Assembly (NCBI GenBank): GCA_023452965.1
Contig: JAEXUU010000303.1
Location: 1-13,734 of the forward strand
Direction: 5' to 3'
Length of the DNA stretch: 13,734 bases
Source: Pseudomonadota bacterium
GTDB lineage: Bacteria; Pseudomonadota; Alphaproteobacteria; Rhizobiales; Beijerinckiaceae
Below are positions 12,779 through 13,734 of the stretch, in pieces. The notes beneath the pieces are model-generated. The model searched no databases, had not been told where the DNA came from, and saw nothing but the letters and a program-made list of their open reading frames with translations. The position numbers were made by a program, and so were the translations under genes. Positions within the stretch are counted from its first letter, which is position 1; each line of letters starts with the position of its first letter.

Positions 12779-13734
12779 TTCGCCCCGGGAAGCTGGGCGA
12801 TCTTGGCCTCCGGATAAAGCGCGGCCATCAGGTCACGGGCGGCATCCGGGGTCCGGGGGCCAAAGCCGAGAAGGTAGAGCCCATCCATGCGGATCAGGCC
12901 CTTCGTCTTGGCCGCCGGGGTCTGCGAGAAGGCAGGCAAGGCGAAGAGCTCCTCGGGCGTCTGGGAGGGAGCGGCGCTGTGGCGCATCATCAGCACATAA
13001 TCCGGGGCGGCGGTGATGATCGCTTCGTCGGTCATTGGCTTGAAGCCCTCGACCGCCTCGGCGGCGTTGACGCCGCCGGCGAGCGCGATGATGGCGTCGG
13101 CGGTGCTGTTGCGGCCGCCGACCATGGTGCGGCCGTTCTGCAGCGAGAGCACGAAGAGCACGCGCTTCTTGCCCGGCAGGCCGGCGCGCAGCTTGTCGAG
13201 CTCGGCGAAGCGGGCCTTGACGCCGGCGGCGAGCTGCCGCGCCGGCTCGGCGGCGCCGGCGGCCTTGCCGATGATCTCGATCTTCGAGACCACCGCCTCG
13301 GGCGTCAGCGCCTCGGGAACCGGCGCCATGGACAGGCCGGCCTCGCGCACGAGCGCCATCGCGTCGGGCGGGCCGGCGCCTTCGACCGCGATCACCAGGG
13401 ACGGCTTCAGCGAGAGGACGCCCTCGGCCGAGAGCGCCCGGACATAGCCGACATTCTTCTTCTCTTTCAGCGCCTCCGGCGGCCACAGGCTGGTGGTGTC
13501 GACACCGACGATGCTGTCCTGCAGTCCGAGCGCATAGAGCACTTCAGTGACGACGCCGCCGACCGCGACGATGCGCTGGGCGGATTGCGCCTGAGCGCTG
13601 GCGACGAAGCCGAAGCCCGTCTGCGCCATCCGGGTGGGCCAGGCTTGGCTGCCGGCGAGGCTGGAGGCGGCGAGAAGCGTCAACCCGATGGCGGCCGTGA
13701 GTTCCCGGCCGAGGCGCTTGGCCTTGATGCCGGC
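12775..13734 (-). CDS. hmuT: Haemin-binding periplasmic protein HmuT (5' end beyond window)
   Basis: HmuT is the periplasmic haem-binding component that delivers haem to HmuUV. The TroA-like class III binding fold is visible: RIVAVGGVVTEVLYALGLQD, VGYVRALSAEGVLSLKPSLV and GGRNSTADAIIALAGGVNAA, which are typical of HmuT. The first start available in the window is TTG at 13683. However, the frame stays open to the edge and encodes a basic stretch (IKAKRLGREL) just before the hydrophobic TAAIGLTLLAASSLAG. That is the n-region of a signal peptide ending near ASAQA, so the real start lies outside and the TTG is internal. The usual haem-ligand region is TTSLWPPEA, with Trp where homologues have Tyr. 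The gene overlaps hmuU by 4 bp. Control by Irr, RirA or Fur is likely, but the promoter is outside the window. Confidence 0.9.
   Translation of the reverse strand, partial: AGIKAKRLGRELTAAIGLTLLAASSLAGSQAWPTRMAQTGFGFVASAQAQSAQRIVAVGGVVTEVLYALGLQDSIVGVDTTSLWPPEALKEKKNVGYVRALSAEGVLSLKPSLVIAVEGAGPPDAMALVREAGLSMAPVPEALTPEAVVSKIEIIGKAAGAAEPARQLAAGVKARFAELDKLRAGLPGKKRVLFVLSLQNGRTMVGGRNSTADAIIALAGGVNAAEAVEGFKPMTDEAIITAAPDYVLMMRHSAAPSQTPEELFALPAFSQTPAAKTKGLIRMDGLYLLGFGPRTPDAARDLMAALYPEAKIAQLPGAK

Noticed and set aside
1..13734. tRNA, rRNA, CRISPR array, transposase or prophage genes
   Set aside because: Looked for on both strands; no cloverleaf, spaced repeat series or mobile-element protein motif was recognised.

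Overview
The window is high-GC DNA (hand-counted 60-base rows in housekeeping genes reach about 77-78% GC) from an alphaproteobacterium, most likely a Hyphomicrobiales member of the Bosea/Methylobacterium type. Support comes from the codon use, the family versions of the proteins, a hmuTUV haemin operon, a perfect CtrA-type box (TTAA-N7-TTAA) and a REP-like palindrome between convergent genes. The genus is an inference from style, not a database match.

Left part (1-4605), cell envelope and nucleotide sugars: the N-terminal two thirds or so of a secreted lytic murein transglycosylase (minus, runs off the left edge); galE (minus) and galU (plus), divergent across a 322-bp gap; then a 518-aa outer-membrane beta-barrel protein (minus) convergent with galU, with a 94-bp double-hairpin REP-like element between them. 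galE and galU together supply UDP-glucose and UDP-galactose for polysaccharide and LPS. A perfect CtrA-type site lies in front of the transglycosylase gene.

Middle (4606-6489), accessory module of lower GC: a two-gene minus-strand operon. A 68-aa helical protein lies 9 bp upstream of a 438-aa protein that joins an N-terminal zeta-toxin kinase (Walker A, DxDE, GT motifs) through a Ser6-Gly7 linker to a C-terminal PAAR-like spike domain. This looks like an orphan secreted effector of a type VI secretion or related contractile injection system, with the small protein as likely antitoxin/immunity. It is the most unusual element of the window. No other secretion-system gene is present.

Right part (6490-13734): kdsD (arabinose-5-phosphate isomerase for Kdo/LPS); a LysR-type regulator divergent from an azoreductase-SMR transporter operon, with an inverted repeat of LysR-operator geometry between them; serA of the short, E. 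coli-like form; and hmuTUV (minus strand, order T-U-V), the periplasmic binding protein, permease and ATPase for haemin import. hmuT runs off the right edge. Two residue-level oddities stand out: the SMR transporter has Asp where the family has its essential Glu, and HmuT has Trp where characterised homologues, as recalled, have the haem-ligating Tyr.

No tRNA, rRNA, CRISPR array, transposase or integrase was seen.
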